A stretch of 64,000 nucleotides of DNA from Semisulcospira habei (lineage: Eukaryota; Mollusca; Gastropoda; Semisulcospiridae): positions 181,266,671-181,330,670 of the forward strand of contig BTPG01000001.1 in assembly GCA_036245525.1 (NCBI GenBank), read 5' to 3'. Within the stretch, counting starts at the first letter, position 1. Every line of letters starts with the position of its first letter. The notes under the pieces were generated by a model, which saw only the letters and a list, made by a program, of their open reading frames with translations, did no database searches and was not told the origin of the DNA. The position numbers and the translations under genes are program-made. Shown here one piece after another: positions 21,052 through 32,130 of this stretch.

Positions 21052-22371
21052 ATGGATATGTTCGACACTGTGAGCAGGCAAGGCATGTGGCAGATCCTGG
21101 AGCGACTTGGCTGTCCCCCAAAGTTCCTCAGCATGATTGTCCAGCTACACGAGGACCAGCAAGGCCAGGTCAGACTCAACAATGTTCTCTCAGAACCATT
21201 CCCTATTTTCAACGGCGTAAAGCAGGGCTGCGTGCTGGTACCGACCCTCTTCACCATCTTTTTTAGCATGATGTTGAAGCAGGCCACAGTAGACCTTGAT
21301 GATGACGATGCAGTGTACATCAGGTATCGTCTCGATGGCAGCCTGTTCAATCTCAGACGACTGCAGGCCCACACGAAAACCCTAGACCAACTGATTCGTG
21401 AGCTGCTTTTTGCTGATGACGCTGCCCTCGTTGCACACACAGAGAGAGCCCTGCAGCGCATCACATCCTGCTTCGCAGATGCTGCCCAGCTCTTTGGACT
21501 CGAGGTCAGTCTGAAAAAGACAGAGGTCCTCCATCAGCCGGCACCCAAGACAGTGTATCGCCCTCCTCACATCACCATTGGCGAGTCTGAACTAAAGTCA
21601 GTGCACCAGTTTACTTACCTTGGCTGCATTATCACGTCGGACGCCAAGCTGGACAGGGAGCTTGACAGCAGGCTGGCAAAAGCGAACAGCGCTTTCGGGC
21701 GACTTTTCAAGCGGGTGTGGCACAATCAACAGCTGAAAACAGGCACCAAGATCAGCGTGTACAGAGCTGTGGTCCTCACCACCCTGCTGTATGGTTCCGA
21801 GTCCTGGGCCCTCTACCGCAGCCAACTACGACTCCTCGAACGTTTCCACCAGCGCTGCCTGCGTACCATCCTGGGCATTCACTGGAGTGACTATGTCACC
21901 AACGTCGAGGTCCTTAAACAGGCTGAAACTGTGAGCATCGAGGCCTTGCTGCTGCGGACACAGCTCCGCTGGGCGGGGCATGTCTCCAGGATGGAGGATC
22001 ATCGCCTACCAAAGATCACCCTGTTCGGCGAGCTTGCTACTGGACACCGTGACAGAGGGGCACCAAAGAAGAGATACAAAGACTGTCTCAAGAAGTCACT
22101 TAGTGCCTGCCAAATCGACCACCACCAGTGGTCCTCGCTTGCTGTGGACTGTGACACCTGGCGCTCCACCATTTACAAGGCAGCTGTCTCCTTTGAGGAC
22201 TCTCACAGTGCTAGCCTTAAGGACAAGCGGCTCAGGAGAAAAAACAGAGATGCCGCAACTCAGAACCCTGGCCATACCTTCCCCTGCAGCCACTGCGGTC
22301 GAACCTGCCTGTCCCGGATTGGCCTCCGCAGCCACGAACAAGCCTGCAGACGTCGTGGGCAACTCCTATAA
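21052..22371 (+). pseudogene. LINE A reverse transcriptase, 5'-truncated copy
   Basis: An open frame of 439 codons starts abruptly inside RT (MFDTVSRQGMWQILERLGCP). It runs through LFADDAALVAHTER and the thumb to the C-terminal finger TFPCSHCGRTCLSRIGLRSH. The corresponding minus-strand copy is 10144-13950. Upstream endonuclease and the first RT motifs are missing, the normal result of incomplete target-primed reverse transcription. The open frame keeps the finger in frame, which the longer copy does not. Confidence 0.85.
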
Positions 22372-22440
22372 AATCTTCGTTCGCGAAGTCAAGCCAAGAG
22401 ATGTGCGCCTTGGAGATACCGTACCATACCATACCATAGA
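21052..22440 (+). mobile_element. LINE A fragment with 3' end
   Basis: A 5'-truncated copy, + strand. The 3' UTR after the stop holds TCTTCGTTCGCGAAGTCAAG (a short inverted repeat TTCGTTCGCGAA) and ends CCAAGAGATG..., followed by TACCATACCATACCATA repeats near 22420-22438. The two copies share the end CCAAGA, which defines the family terminus. Confidence 0.75.
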
Positions 22441-22850
22441 GTTGTATCCTAGTGTTTGTGAGGTTCAACTTTCCATCATTGGGCTTTTTTTTTTTTTTCC
22501 CTTACCTTTCCTTTCTCCTTCCCCTCCACCTTTTATTTTCTCCACTCTCCTTCTCCCCCTGTTTTCCCGGTGTCATTTAGATATCCCTTTGGTCACTTCA
22601 AAGGAGGTAGAGATTTGATGTCTGTGTCCTTTTTTAAACACTATGAGTATGAGTAGGTATCACAGGTTTTCTGTGGATTTGTTGAACCTAATCCGTTCAA
22701 CTGTTTTTAGGGGTGAACTCGTATGGTTCATTCGTGTGTAAAGATGTGTCTGGCATCGCACACTATATGATGCAATGGCCTGTTTATCTGAACTGAATAA
22801 AACATTGCCATCTTAGCAACTTGCGCGTTAAACTACTCTTGACTCTCGAA
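22441..22850. other. Non-coding stretch with T- and C-rich tract
   Basis: Holds a pyrimidine-rich tract (about 22482-22570) and the second copy of the 53-bp direct repeat (22736-22788). No reading frame or RNA gene is recognised. It may be the leader of DIRS B between its left repeat and gag. Confidence 0.4.
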
Positions 22851-23250
22851 AACTACTCCCACTTGTCCCAAATACTACTCCCATAGCCGTGTAGGTTGTC
22901 AGGTCTGCGCCAATCTTACGCTTAGCTTCCAAGAAGACAGATTACTGTTGGCCTTCGGTGCTCTTCAGTGTGGTTTTGTAGTGTTGTGTTTTGGTTTTGG
23001 ATTACCATTGCATTACCTTGCTTCTGTCTACCCGTCCCCCTGTATTGGCTATGGTGAGGTCAGCCCTCGAGTACTGTTTCTGCTGCTGTCCTGGCTTTCA
23101 GAAGCAGACAGGCCGTGACATTACCTGGGGGATATTTTGTTCCTTTTTCTTGCACCGGTTGTCGGGGTGCAAACGTGAGTTCGTTCCACGTGGAAGGTCG
23201 GCTAGGGCCACATGTTGCTGTTGGTTTTAATTGGCTGCTTTCTCTTGCAG

Positions 23251-25160
23251 TATGAAAGTTCGAACCTGCCGAAGATGTGGCTTTCAGTGGCCCAGCGACA
23301 CCCATGTGCTTTGCCTGCCTTGCTCCGGATGCTCCTCATCCCGGACTTGCGACATTAGTGGCACGTGGAGAGAGGAGCTGTGGTCTCAGTTATGGAGCTT
23401 CTGCCGGAGGGAAAGACCCGCTGGTGCCCGTGACCCGCCTGCTCAGGCGACGTGTGGTCAGTTGGTGGAGAAACCTTTTCCTGCCCCCAGGTCTCCTGGC
23501 ACTCCCGGACCGATACGTGCAGCTTCTGAGATAGTGGGGCCAGCCTCTCGTCGTGCCCAGGCGACTCTACAACCATCTTCTCTGGCCCTATCGTGTCTGA
23601 CACGATCATTCCCGCCTGCTCGTTAGAGCGTTATGGGCGGAAGCTGATGAGGCCTCCCCCCCCCCCCCCCCTGCTAGAGGTAGCCGATAAGCAGGGGGCC
23701 TCTCACAGCTCTTGGAGGATGAACCGGACGTCAGAAGACAATGAGCAAAGCCCTGTACCCTCCTCTCCCCGGGGCCGTCGACGTTCCCGACCCTCTACGG
23801 TGACCACTGCCCTTTCAAGGTCAAGGTACTCGTCCTCCGGACATGCTCCTATTGCCCGCTGGCACTCCGGCGACCGACACGTCACCTCAAGGCGGCACTC
23901 CACCTCGCCCCACCCTGGTCGTCATGTCTCTCGCCACTAGACAGCGATGCGTCGCCCTCACTCCTCACCTCACGCCCCCACTCCCCCCGGCGGTCTCGGG
24001 TGAGTACCGTCGCTGGCGAATTCTTCGTGTCGGGACTAGTCGCTCCCCTCAGCGGTCACCTCACCCGTGGTATCAGGACGCGATTCCCCGCAACGCAGCC
24101 GTACCGCCGCGCGTTCGCCATGGAGAGAAACCTGGTCTCACCAGGCACCCTGCTGATTATGACAGACGCTCCCCTCCAGAAGATATCCTCAGCCTCCACC
24201 CGGAGGACTCAGCCTCAGCCCTTTGTGCCTGGGATTCTCGTTCAGCGTCCTCCTGAGCCTCGCGCTCCAGGCTGGGCATGCATTCCTCTAGTAGCCCGTT
24301 TCTTCTGTCTGCCCTCAGCGCCCTGGGAAGAGAGACGGCTCGTAGCCTGGACAAGGCCATGCGGCTGATCTCCTGCACCTTGCCACCGGACGTCTGTCTG
24401 CCATCTCCGCCGCTCAAGAGGAAGGCTTCGGCCCTGGTAGATGTTCACCACCAGGCCAAGATATTTTCAAGTCTCTTCCTCAGTCCCCCGGTTTTCGAGA
24501 CCTCTTGGAGACTTTCAACGCTCATCTGCGGCAGGGCAAGTTGCGGGGCAGGGGCTTTTTCTCTGACTCCCGATGGCCGGAAGACATAGACATCAAGTTT
24601 CAGCAATGTTGGTACGACGGGCATTCCCAGTCCTTCCTTTGCCCTCTCTCGGCTCTGGATACCGAGGCGGAGTTGCAGGCAGGTGGTGCGGCAGCAGCGC
24701 GGAAGTGGGTGCCCTTCGTCTACGACAAGATGGCAATCTTGATCCGGAATACTCTGGCCTGTACAGGATTTCTCGAGCTGGCAACACAGGCCATGGTTCA
24801 TTGTGCGGAAGGGGAGGCAGAGCGCCCCAGTGCTTCTAGCTTCCACGACATTCACGCAGTGGCAACGGCAGCCAATCAGGCGGCGTACCATGCTTCAGTT
24901 AATACCTTAGCAGCAGCAGTGAACTGCGATCTTATACACCGGGTTGGGGTCTTGAGGAGTTGCACGGGCATCCCTACTGCGGTCAAGACAGCTCCACCAG
25001 GCTCCAGTTGGAGGATCCCTTCTGTTTGGTCTAACGTGGCAGTTAGTGAAGGAGTCGGCCAAGGACCTGTGCCCCAATGCCCCCTCTCCCCTTCCCCCCC
25101 TCCCTACCCCCACCCCCCCAAGCGGAGCGGATCCATCCGGTTTCAGACTTCCCGCTAGGC
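23251..25160 (+). pseudogene. DIRS B gag-like gene
   Basis: ATG at 23251 directly after a TTTCTCTTGCAG acceptor-like tract. N-terminus MKVRTCRRCGFQWPSDTHVL then CLPCSGC, a Cys-rich finger shared by all copies, and WREELWSQLWSFCRRERPAG. After frameshifts and a C-run (about 23656) the C-terminal block is open from 24505 to 25158: FQQCWYDGHSQSFLCPLSAL and LIRNTLACTGFLELATQAMV. Probably a nucleic-acid-binding capsid-type protein. The frame is broken between about 23626 and 24505. Confidence 0.65.
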
Positions 25161-25523
25161 CATGGGTTGTGCCCTGCGGAGCTTCAGACACGCCTCTCGA
25201 CCCGCTGCCGGATGCGCCCCCAAGTCCAGTGGACAGCCGCTCCCGGAGGTCCGGGCGAGGGAAGGCCCAGTGATTTGCTGTGTCTGCCCCCTCCGACGTT
25301 TTAGGGTCTCTGGTCGGCGGGAGGCTCTTGTGCTGCACAGCGACGAGTGGCGGTCACTGCTGCCGGATGACCCTTGGTTTCTCTCAACTGTCACGGAAGG
25401 TCTACGTATCTCGTTCCATCAGCCGACACGAACCGGCACTTGGGGCGGGCGGACCCAGGAGCGTGTAAGATCTGGCAGATCTGATGATCCATTTCAAGCT
25501 CCGACGACTGGTTTCCGCGCTCA

Positions 25524-26215
25524 TTGGTTCCATGCTGGGACCTCCCTTGGGTGCTAACGTGGCTTAACTCGGACAGGTTTGAGCCCCTGCCCCTGGCTCG
25601 GCTGGCAGACGTGACCCAGAAGACCTGCTTTCTCCTTGCCCTAGCTACTGCGGCAAGGGTCAGCAAGCTACACGCTCTTTCATTGGACCCAGCCTGTCTG
25701 CAGTTCAGGGCTGATGGCTCGGTGCAGCTCCTGACCAACCCATCCTTGGCCAAGAACAGTCTCCCTGCGGCCGGGGCACAGGTAATCAACCTCCGGCCAC
25801 TCAAGCAAGACCCAGTCAGGGCGCTAAAGATTTACCTACGCAGGTCCAAGCCCTTCAGAAGAGGCCGGTCCTGCCTGTTCCTGCCCTTACACCTGGGCAG
25901 AGACGACATATCAGCGCAGACGATCTCATCCTGGTTGCACTGGGTGATCCGATCTGTTTACGAGGACCTCACCCCGGAGGGGGCGAAGAGGCTGTGGATT
26001 ATGGCGCACAAGATCCGAGCGGTCTCGACGAGTGTCACCTTCGACCGCAATGCGTTGTGAAGGACATTGTGGCGGCGGTGGGCTGGGGAGCAGAATCACC
26101 TTTGCCCGCTTCTACCTGAGAGACCTCTCCGGCCAACGAGAAACCTGGCCCTGGTGGGGACATCTCCACAGCTCAACACTCCCTCCCGGCGCCTCAGGCG
26201 CCCTAGGTAATGCTT
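25524..26215 (+). pseudogene. DIRS B tyrosine recombinase
   Basis: Open from 25524 to 26060 (178 codons): VTQKTCFLLALATAARVSKL (arginine-bearing helix), LRPLKQDPVRALKIYLRRSK, SSWLHWVIRSVYEDLTPEGA and AHKIRAVSTSVTFDRN (HxxR). The frame then breaks at TGA 26058. The last part, ITFARFYLRDLSGQRET with the likely catalytic tyrosine, follows in another frame near 26093-26140. It is the best-kept recombinase in the window up to the HxxR motif, but one indel separates it from its nucleophile. Confidence 0.75.
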
Positions 26216-26328
26216 AGCGGAAATCGTCGGGAGTTTTTTTTACCCTAGTTACCTTTTGCTAAGCGCATGCAGTTACGGGGATTGGTTGGCAGAACCCTCC
26301 ACCTTTTCGCTATTCTTCCTAATTAGTA

Positions 26329-26420
26329 ATAGTAATGCCATCGGTAGAGTATTTTGAGGAAACAAATATATTTTTCTCTAAAATGTATTTTTTTGAAAAA
26401 TACTTACCGATGGCATTATT
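26329..26420 (+). repeat. DIRS B internal complementary region
   Basis: AGTAATGCCATCGGTAGAGT, A/T-rich centre, then AATACTTACCGATGGCATTA. The first half, with GAGGAAACAAATAT, is the reverse complement of the left end at 9702-9740, including its particular CTCTACCGATG spelling. This supports pairing of that left end with this element. Confidence 0.85.
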
Positions 26421-26464
26421 CATAGGACCCTCCCACTTGCCGCCTGTGAGCTAAGAGTAAGAAA

Positions 26465-26660
26465 GGCGCATGACCGCTGCTCATGGGGCCTTATGGGTGG
26501 AGGGGAGACAGCTCGGGTAACACCACACAAAGAGTTGCTTCCCTTGTTACATAGGTACACACAAGGGAACTTGGGCTGAAATCGTTAAGCTAAGGGTACC
26601 TTCCTAATAGTAATGCAATCGGTAAGTATTTTTCGAAAAAATACATTTTACTTTAAAAAC
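26465..26660 (+). repeat. DIRS B right inverted terminal repeat
   Basis: Holds GGGGCCTTATGGGTGGAGGG, GTACACACAAGGGAACTTGG, AAGGGTACC and AATGCAATCGGTAAGTATTT. It is the reverse complement of 9702-9895 with scattered changes. Confidence 0.8.
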
Positions 26661-26967
26661 ATTTTAAGGAAAATACATTTTGGGAGCGCGCCCTGCGCCA
26701 TTGGCGCATAATTTCCCCAAATGACCCGTAATATTTTGAGATGAGGGGTCAATGACCGATTGCTTTTTGTGGGCAACAGGCCCATCTTTTCACGTGTTCC
26801 TCAAGGCCCACCCGTCTTTCTTTCTTTCTTGCTTGGTCCCCCCTGCCCCCCCCCCTTCCACCACCACCACCACCACCACCATCTCCCCACTTTTAGATAT
26901 TTCTGTGGCTGGTGAGAAGGTGCCCGCATATACACACTTGTCTTCCCCCCCACCCCCCACCCCCACC
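26661..26967. other. Intron stretch with short simple repeats
   Basis: No gene. A CCA triplet run lies near 26859-26882 and a C-rich block near 26945-26975. Nothing else is recognised. Confidence 0.4.
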
Positions 26968-27352
26968 CCACCCGGGTCTGCCCTGGGGGACTTGGGTGGG
27001 GTTAGGTATTTTTTTAGTTCCCAGGGTCACCCTGGTCAGCCCCACAGGGTGGGTTTTTCTCTCTATTCTGGGGCATGTGTTTCTGCCTACCCTTTGTCCA
27101 TTCACCTGTTTTTGCCTTTTTAAAACTCTCCCTACTGTCTGCACTGCCTGTAGCTCTTGATATTGGATGTGTGTTGCTAAATGGTCTTAGCTTTATTTAG
27201 GCGCCATGTTGTAGGTTTATTAAACATATTTGACCGGCTGGCGACATACATTCAATTTTCTGTTTAGTTTTTTTTTTCACAAGCAGTGCAGGCACGTCCT
27301 GAGAAAGCCTTGTTGCTGTCGGGACGTTAAGCAATGTACAATCAATCAACCC
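26968..27352 (+). mobile_element. 5'-truncated LINE 3' end (family T), copy 1
   Basis: Near-identical to 40970-41346: GGGTCTGCCCTGGGGGACTT, GGTCACCCTGGTCAGCCCCA, and the end CGGGACGTTAAGCAATGTAC followed by AATCAATCAA. It is flanked on both sides by CCCACCCCCACCCCAC, a plausible 16-bp target duplication, though it is low-complexity. No coding sequence survives. The GACGTTAA end resembles that of the I/Nimb-like LINE here. Confidence 0.75.
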
Positions 27353-27477
27353 ACCCCCACCCCACCCCCACTTTATATCAGCTGTTTTGCGACTGATAGA
27401 TGATGAGAAGGTGCTCACATACGTTTGTCCCCCCTACCCCCCCCCCCCTCCCAACATCCCGGCACCCCCCTCCCCCC

Positions 27478-27900
27478 TTACTTATTTCTTACTTGTGCCT
27501 GTCACCCCTCCCTGGGTATAGGCCGTCGATGAGAGACCTCCAGCGACGCCTGTCCTGTGCTTCTCCTTCAATTTTACTCCAGGTGGTTCCCAGTATCTTG
27601 ATGTCTGCTTGGAGGTCTCGACGCCAGATGTTTCTCGGCCTGCCTCTTTTCCTCTTTCCCTGGGGGTTCCATGACAATGCCTGCCTAGTGATACTGGAAG
27701 CTGGCTTTCTCAGACTGTGACCAATCCATCCCCATCTTCTTCGCCCAGTTTCATTCTCTGCTGTTATCTGCTCTGTTCTCTCCCAGAGTCTGACGTTGCT
27801 GATCTTCTCTGGCCAGTGGATTTTCAAAATTCTTCTAAGGCAACTCTTTATGAAGATCTGTACTCTGTTGACTGGTTTTGTCAATCTCCAAGTCTCTGCT
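27478..27900 (-). mobile_element. RTE-like LINE, 5'-truncated copy
   Basis: The minus-strand frame (27489-27896) reads ETWRLTKPVNRVQIFIKSCL, RRWGWIGHSLRKPASSITRQ, LSWNPQGKRKRGRPRN and DGLYPGRGD. This is the C-terminal end of the 1,004-codon element at 36929-39943 with several substitutions. The tail on the minus strand is an AAGT-type repeat at 27478-27500. Only the end of ORF2 is present. Confidence 0.85.
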
Positions 27901-27941
27901 CCCCCCCCCCCCCTCCCCCCCCCCCCCACCCACCATCCCAC

Positions 27942-28036
27942 AATTCAAGGGTAGCGCCTGATTAGCTTTGGCACCTTCAGGCGCCACGGTAATCTGGCAC
28001 TCCCCTTGAATTATCATGGTCAACCCATCTCCTGCC
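27942..28036. repeat. Hairpin element H1, left arm truncated
   Basis: AATTCAAGGGTAGCGCCTGA, loop region GGCACCTTCAGGCGCC, then CCCCTTGAATTATCATGGTC and CCATCTCCTGC. It matches H1 copies at 44093, 62494 and 63800 but lacks the outer left arm, where a C-run abuts it. It lies 130 bp before the exon at 28166. Confidence 0.7.
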
Positions 28037-28165
28037 ATCGGGTGTCAGGGCTAAATCTGTTAATCCAGTGTTTGCTCTAAAAGATGCACAGTATTTGACC
28101 TGCCTCTGATTGAGGGAAGTCATCTGTTGCTTGACAGCATGGTGCAAGATGTCGTCTGCTCACAG

Positions 28166-28266
28166 GTGATGATGGACAGGCTGAAGAGCATCGTACAGCG
28201 ACAGCACCCACTGCACCCCACGCAGAGTGGCCAGATAGACACGGGACACAAGACGCAGTTTGCCAA
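28166..28266 (+). CDS. RNF207-like protein, internal exon
   Basis: The acceptor GTCTGCTCACAG and donor GTGAGT bound a 101-bp exon that begins in phase 0, as the previous exon requires, and leaves two bases. It encodes VMMDRLKSIVQRQHPLHPTQ and SGQIDTGHKTQFAK. Joined to the upstream LDLAY this continues the helix and the basic segment I associate with RNF207 downstream of its coiled coil. The exon sits between an 18.6-kb and a 33-kb intron, both full of transposons. Confidence 0.75.
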
Positions 28267-28528
28267 GTGAGTTGGCATCACCCGGCATTACGCTGAGGAA
28301 CACAGCTTAAGATGATCACAGCACAGTTTGTTACATTTTGGGGTCTGGATGTCTGAGGTGTACATTTCCTGCGCAACAGTGGTTCAGTTATCTTTCATTT
28401 CTCTAAATAAAGTCCTTGTTTTAATCAGGTCATATGTGATTATCTGCCATTTTGAAAAATCTGAATGCGGTCAAAACAATCCTACTGCAGTGTGTGTGTG
28501 GGTTATCAGCCCACAGTTATCTACAATG

Positions 28529-28588
28529 GGCATAGATTATCATGACCCCTGCAGCTGAGGGTTCAAGTGGATCATGATAATCTATGCC
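28529..28588. repeat. Palindrome with 17-bp arms
   Basis: GGCATAGATTATCATGA, a 26-base loop with CCCCTGCAGCTGAGG, then TCATGATAATCTATGCC. Perfect arms. It resembles the GAGCCCCTGC-cored palindromes of the 8843 family and lies 262 bp after an exon. Confidence 0.7.
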
Positions 28589-28590
28589 TG

Positions 28591-28960
28591 TTGCTTGCAG
28601 ACATATGCCACGTTTGCACCTGTGTTGTCATAGTTTCAGTCCGAGGCTGAACACTTAATAACACATTGAAACCCCATTGCCAGTTGTGTAGATAAAAGAC
28701 CCTGCAGGGCTGGTGGACCTTACACACATAATCACCAGGCAGAATTCAATGCTGACAGCAAGTTTCAGCGTGTAGGAGGCTGTTTGGTAGACACAGTGGA
28801 AGGAACAGGCTTTTTTGGCTCAGTTTTGTTCGCAATATATTTCAACCTTGCAATTACATTATCATTTTCATGGTGACATGAAGGAACGAGAAACCCAAAC
28901 TTCGTGTTGCAATTATTTTTGTAGTGTGAATAGTTGAGTAAGGGTTGGTGATGAAACACA
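28591..28960. other. Intron, nothing recognised
   Basis: A/T-rich non-coding sequence. ATAAAAGACCCTGCAGGGCT near 28690 and ACACATAATCACCAGG resemble SINE bodies only weakly, and I make no call. Confidence 0.3.
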
Positions 28961-28962
28961 TA

Positions 28963-29011
28963 CCCAGGGGGAAGTGACTTAGTGCTGGCAGCACTGAGTG
29001 ACTTCCCCTGG
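28963..29011. repeat. Short palindrome
   Basis: CCAGGGGGAAGTGACTTAGT, centre GCTGGCAGC, then ACTGAGTGACTTCCCCTGG. The arms of about 20 bp pair almost perfectly. Confidence 0.7.
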
Positions 29012-29364
29012 TAGGTGCACTGCAGATTATTATAAATTTCAGTTGCATAATAAATGTTGATTTATTTGTCTTCATGATCAGGCATGGGAATTGTCCGCGA
29101 AATCCACAAAATTCCGCGAGAAAAAGAAATCGTCCGCGAGGAAAAAAAGACGTTTCTGCGAAAACCATTGTGGGTAGCAAAAGAAGGAAAGCACCGGTTT
29201 TATTCCGCGACAGAACATGACGCGGCAGGCTGTGTCGGTGACCTGCGTGAGTGCGCGCTGTACTGTGAACTTAGGCGGGCAGACCCAAGGTGGCCCGCAA
29301 ATTCCCTCCCCCCCTCCCCACTGTTTGATTTTCTGGCGCCCAGAAGTAAGCAAAGTCCGTCGCC

Positions 29365-29396
<32 letters not shown>
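29012..29396. other. Intron ending in a long C-run
   Basis: Has repeated TCCGCGA words (29093-29215), perhaps part of an unknown repeat, and a C-run at about 29368-29396 where DIRS C begins. No gene. Confidence 0.4.
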
Positions 29397-29722
29397 TGAG
29401 AGGGGCCGAGAGTTGTCTCCCGTTACTGCCCATCCGGTTCCGAGTCATGGTGTGACATACCAGTCATGCTACTTAGGCTCACGCTGTTCAGACGTGTTGC
29501 TCTAGCCTACGGACTTTGAAATTTTTCGACCGGTTCGCCGGTCTTCCGGACTTTGGGCTTCTTCACTTGGCTTCTACTTCATCGGCCCTGCCTGGGCCCT
29601 GTGTGGCTCTGTCGTCCCCTCATCGTTGGCTGCTGCCCTCTTCTGCATCTTGAGTGCCTGGGCTGCGCGGTGAGCTTCGCTGGGACTTCGCCCCGGTCGT
29701 GCCGTGGATGTTATGGACGTTC

Positions 29723-29758
<36 letters not shown>

Positions 29759-29887
29759 TTCCCACTCCGGCGGGAAGGTAAGGTAGCTGGGTTGGCCCTC
29801 GGCTGGTTCCCGGGCTGGGCACTGGTTTGAGCAGGCACGAAGACAATCTTCATCTTCGCTGTAGCTTGCGCGCCAAATTTCTCAACC

Positions 29888-30650
29888 CTTAGCTTGGCGG
29901 GGCCCCTCGCGCTCACGCCCACTCACCTTTCGGTTGATTGGTATGGCATTATTGGGGCTTACCTACTGACTTGTACCTTGTGTGATTTAAAGAATTTGTT
30001 ATGCGTCCATGGCTTGGTTAGCTTGGCGGGGCCCCTTGCGCCCGCGCCCTGACGCCATTACATTGGTGAATGTGGCGGGGTCAGACGCTTGCTTCATTCC
30101 TGTATCTCTCATGAAGTGCTTGTTTTTTTTTGTTGTGCATTATGCGTCGTATGCTCGCCTTAGCTTGGCGGGGCCCCCCGTGCCCTGTCACCATTACATG
30201 GTAATGTTACTGTGCCAGACGCTTGCTTCATGCCTGTACTTGTCATCAGATGCTTGAGTTGTTGTACATCATGCGTCATATGCTCACCTTGGCTTGGCGG
30301 GGCCCCACGTGCCCGCACTCTGTCGCCATAATGTTGATAATGTTACTGTACCTGACGCTTGCTTCATGCCTGTACCTGTCGTGACAGGCTTGAGTTTTGT
30401 TGTACATTATGTGTCTTATGCTCACCTTAGCTTGGCGGGCACTATGCTCTGCAGACCAAAGGGTGACTGCCACGCGTGTGAAATGCAGGGAGGTACCCAG
30501 CGGAGAAAGAAACACGCTGGGAAGACGGGTACAACACAATTATTGATGTTTCGGGTGGTTACCCTTTGGCAAGATGGACAAACAGAGAGGGTAGCCGCAG
30601 ACGGTAGGTCGCAAAGGTAGGGTGCTTGCCTTAGCTTCGCCGGGCCCCCC
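29888..30650 (+). repeat. ~130-bp tandem repeat in the DIRS C leader
   Basis: TTAGCTTGGCGGGGCCCC or a near match occurs at about 29888, 30014, 30161, 30290, 30426 and 30630. Each is followed by GACGCTTGCTTCATGCCTGT-like text in the middle units. About 180 bp of unrelated sequence (30441-30615) interrupt the fifth unit. There is no convincing coding frame. Confidence 0.75.
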
Positions 30651-30809
30651 CGTGCCGGCGCCCACTAGCTTACGGGGGTGGATTTGCAGGCCCAGACGCT
30701 TACTGACAGGCTTGTACCTCGCTGTTTGTGCCTTTTGTGTTCCGAAGGCTAGCCTTACCAGGGCGGGGTCCCACAGGCCCTCGCCCGCGTGCCTTCAGGT
30801 GTGTTGTGT

Positions 30810-32130
30810 GTTGCAGTGACCTGTTGCTGACCCGTACGCAAGGCGGAGGGTTCCAGTGGCCGTCACTTACCAGAGGTCTGTCTCCCCTGCACCGGATGCG
30901 CCTCCGACCACGCTTGCAATGCCTACTCCACCTGGCCTGAGCTGCGCGGTTCGCAGTTATGGAGTGTACAGACGCGAGCAACCGGCTCCTGTGTGTGATC
31001 CGATCCAGTCGAGGTGCCATTCCCCAGGCCCTGCTTACTATCCTCCGGAGACCGCACCGACCTTTGGAAAGACGCCAAGCCAGACGCACGAGCCTAGTGC
31101 TTGGAGCGGGTCTTGATTGACGCGTCCGCTTCCAGGAGGGAGCGTGCCCGGACAACGCCTTCTGACAGGCAGAGAACCCGCCTCGCTGAGTCTGGTTCGG
31201 AGAGATGCGCCTCATGCCGTCCCATGTCCACTGTCGGTCCCCGCTTGTCTCCAAGGAAGCCCGCTGACCCCTACGAGGAGTCACCTCGCCGGCAGAGAGC
31301 CCGCCTCATTGAGTCCGGCTCGGAGAGACATTTACCCACGCGTCCGAGGCCTTCGGGCAGTACGGAATTCTCATGCCACTCAAGATCTGCTCGGAAGCCC
31401 GCCCATGCGGCCGACGACTTGGGGCAGGAGCCTCGCGCTCGGAGCAGGACTGCTGTCACCGCGATCGCTTCCTGGAGGGAGCCCACCAGGACAACGCGGC
31501 TTGTCAGCAGAAAGCAGTGAGCCCGGCTGCTAGTTGTTGCAGTGGCCTGTTGATGACCTGCAAGCTATGCAGAGGTTCCAGTGGTCATCAGATAACCACA
31601 AGGTCTGTCTCCCCTGCGCCAGATGCGCCTTCAACCACGCTGGCGACGTCTGCCTCACCTGGCCTGAGCTGCGCTGGTCGCAGCTATGGTGTTTCTACAG
31701 ACGTGAGCGACCGGCACCTGTGTCTGCTTCGAGACCTGTCAGGACGCCAGCCACCGTGCCCTGCGCACCGACTGCTCGAGACCGCGATGATTTTCGGAGA
31801 GGACGCCTGACGCCGGAGCCTAGTGCGTGGAGCGGGTCTTGATCGAAGCAGCCGCTTCCAGGAGGGAGCGTGCCCGGACAAAGCCTACTTGTCAGGCAGA
31901 GAACCCGCCTCACTGAGTCCGGTTTGGAGAGACACGCCTCGTGCCGTCCCATGTCCACTGTCGATCCCCGCTCATCTCTAAGGAAGCCCGCTGGCCCCTA
32001 CGGGGAGTCACCTCGCCGGCAGAGAGCCCGCCTCATTGAGTCCGGCTCGGAGAGACATTTACGCACGCGTCCGAGGCCGTCGGGCAGTACGGAACCCTCA
32101 CGCAAGCCGACCTCTTCGTCACATATGGAT
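30810..32130 (+). pseudogene. DIRS C gag N-terminus, tandemly duplicated
   Basis: Two units 726 bp apart (starting 30810 and 31536), each opening with GTTGCAGTG(A/G)CCTGTTG. Each encodes a version of the gag finger: in unit 2 QRFQWSSDNHKVCLPCARCA, then WPELRWSQLWCFYRRERPAP. Both carry CGGCAGAGAGCCCGCCTCAT and CCGTCCCATGTCCACTGTCG. Frameshifts separate C-x2-C from FQW in unit 2. The duplication is inside the element, so it happened in or after its last active copy. Confidence 0.7.

Larger units (their letters stand above)
22850..26660 (+). mobile_element. DIRS B, coding and right-end part (deletion derivative)
   Basis: Gag starts at 23251, followed directly by recombinase at 25524. The RT and RNase H segments expected between them (about 2 kb in DIRS F) are gone, with the junction near 25470-25520. 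The internal complementary region (26329-26420) and right inverted repeat (26465-26660) match the left repeat at 9702-9895. It is therefore an internal-deletion copy that would have needed RT from a relative. Confidence 0.75.
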
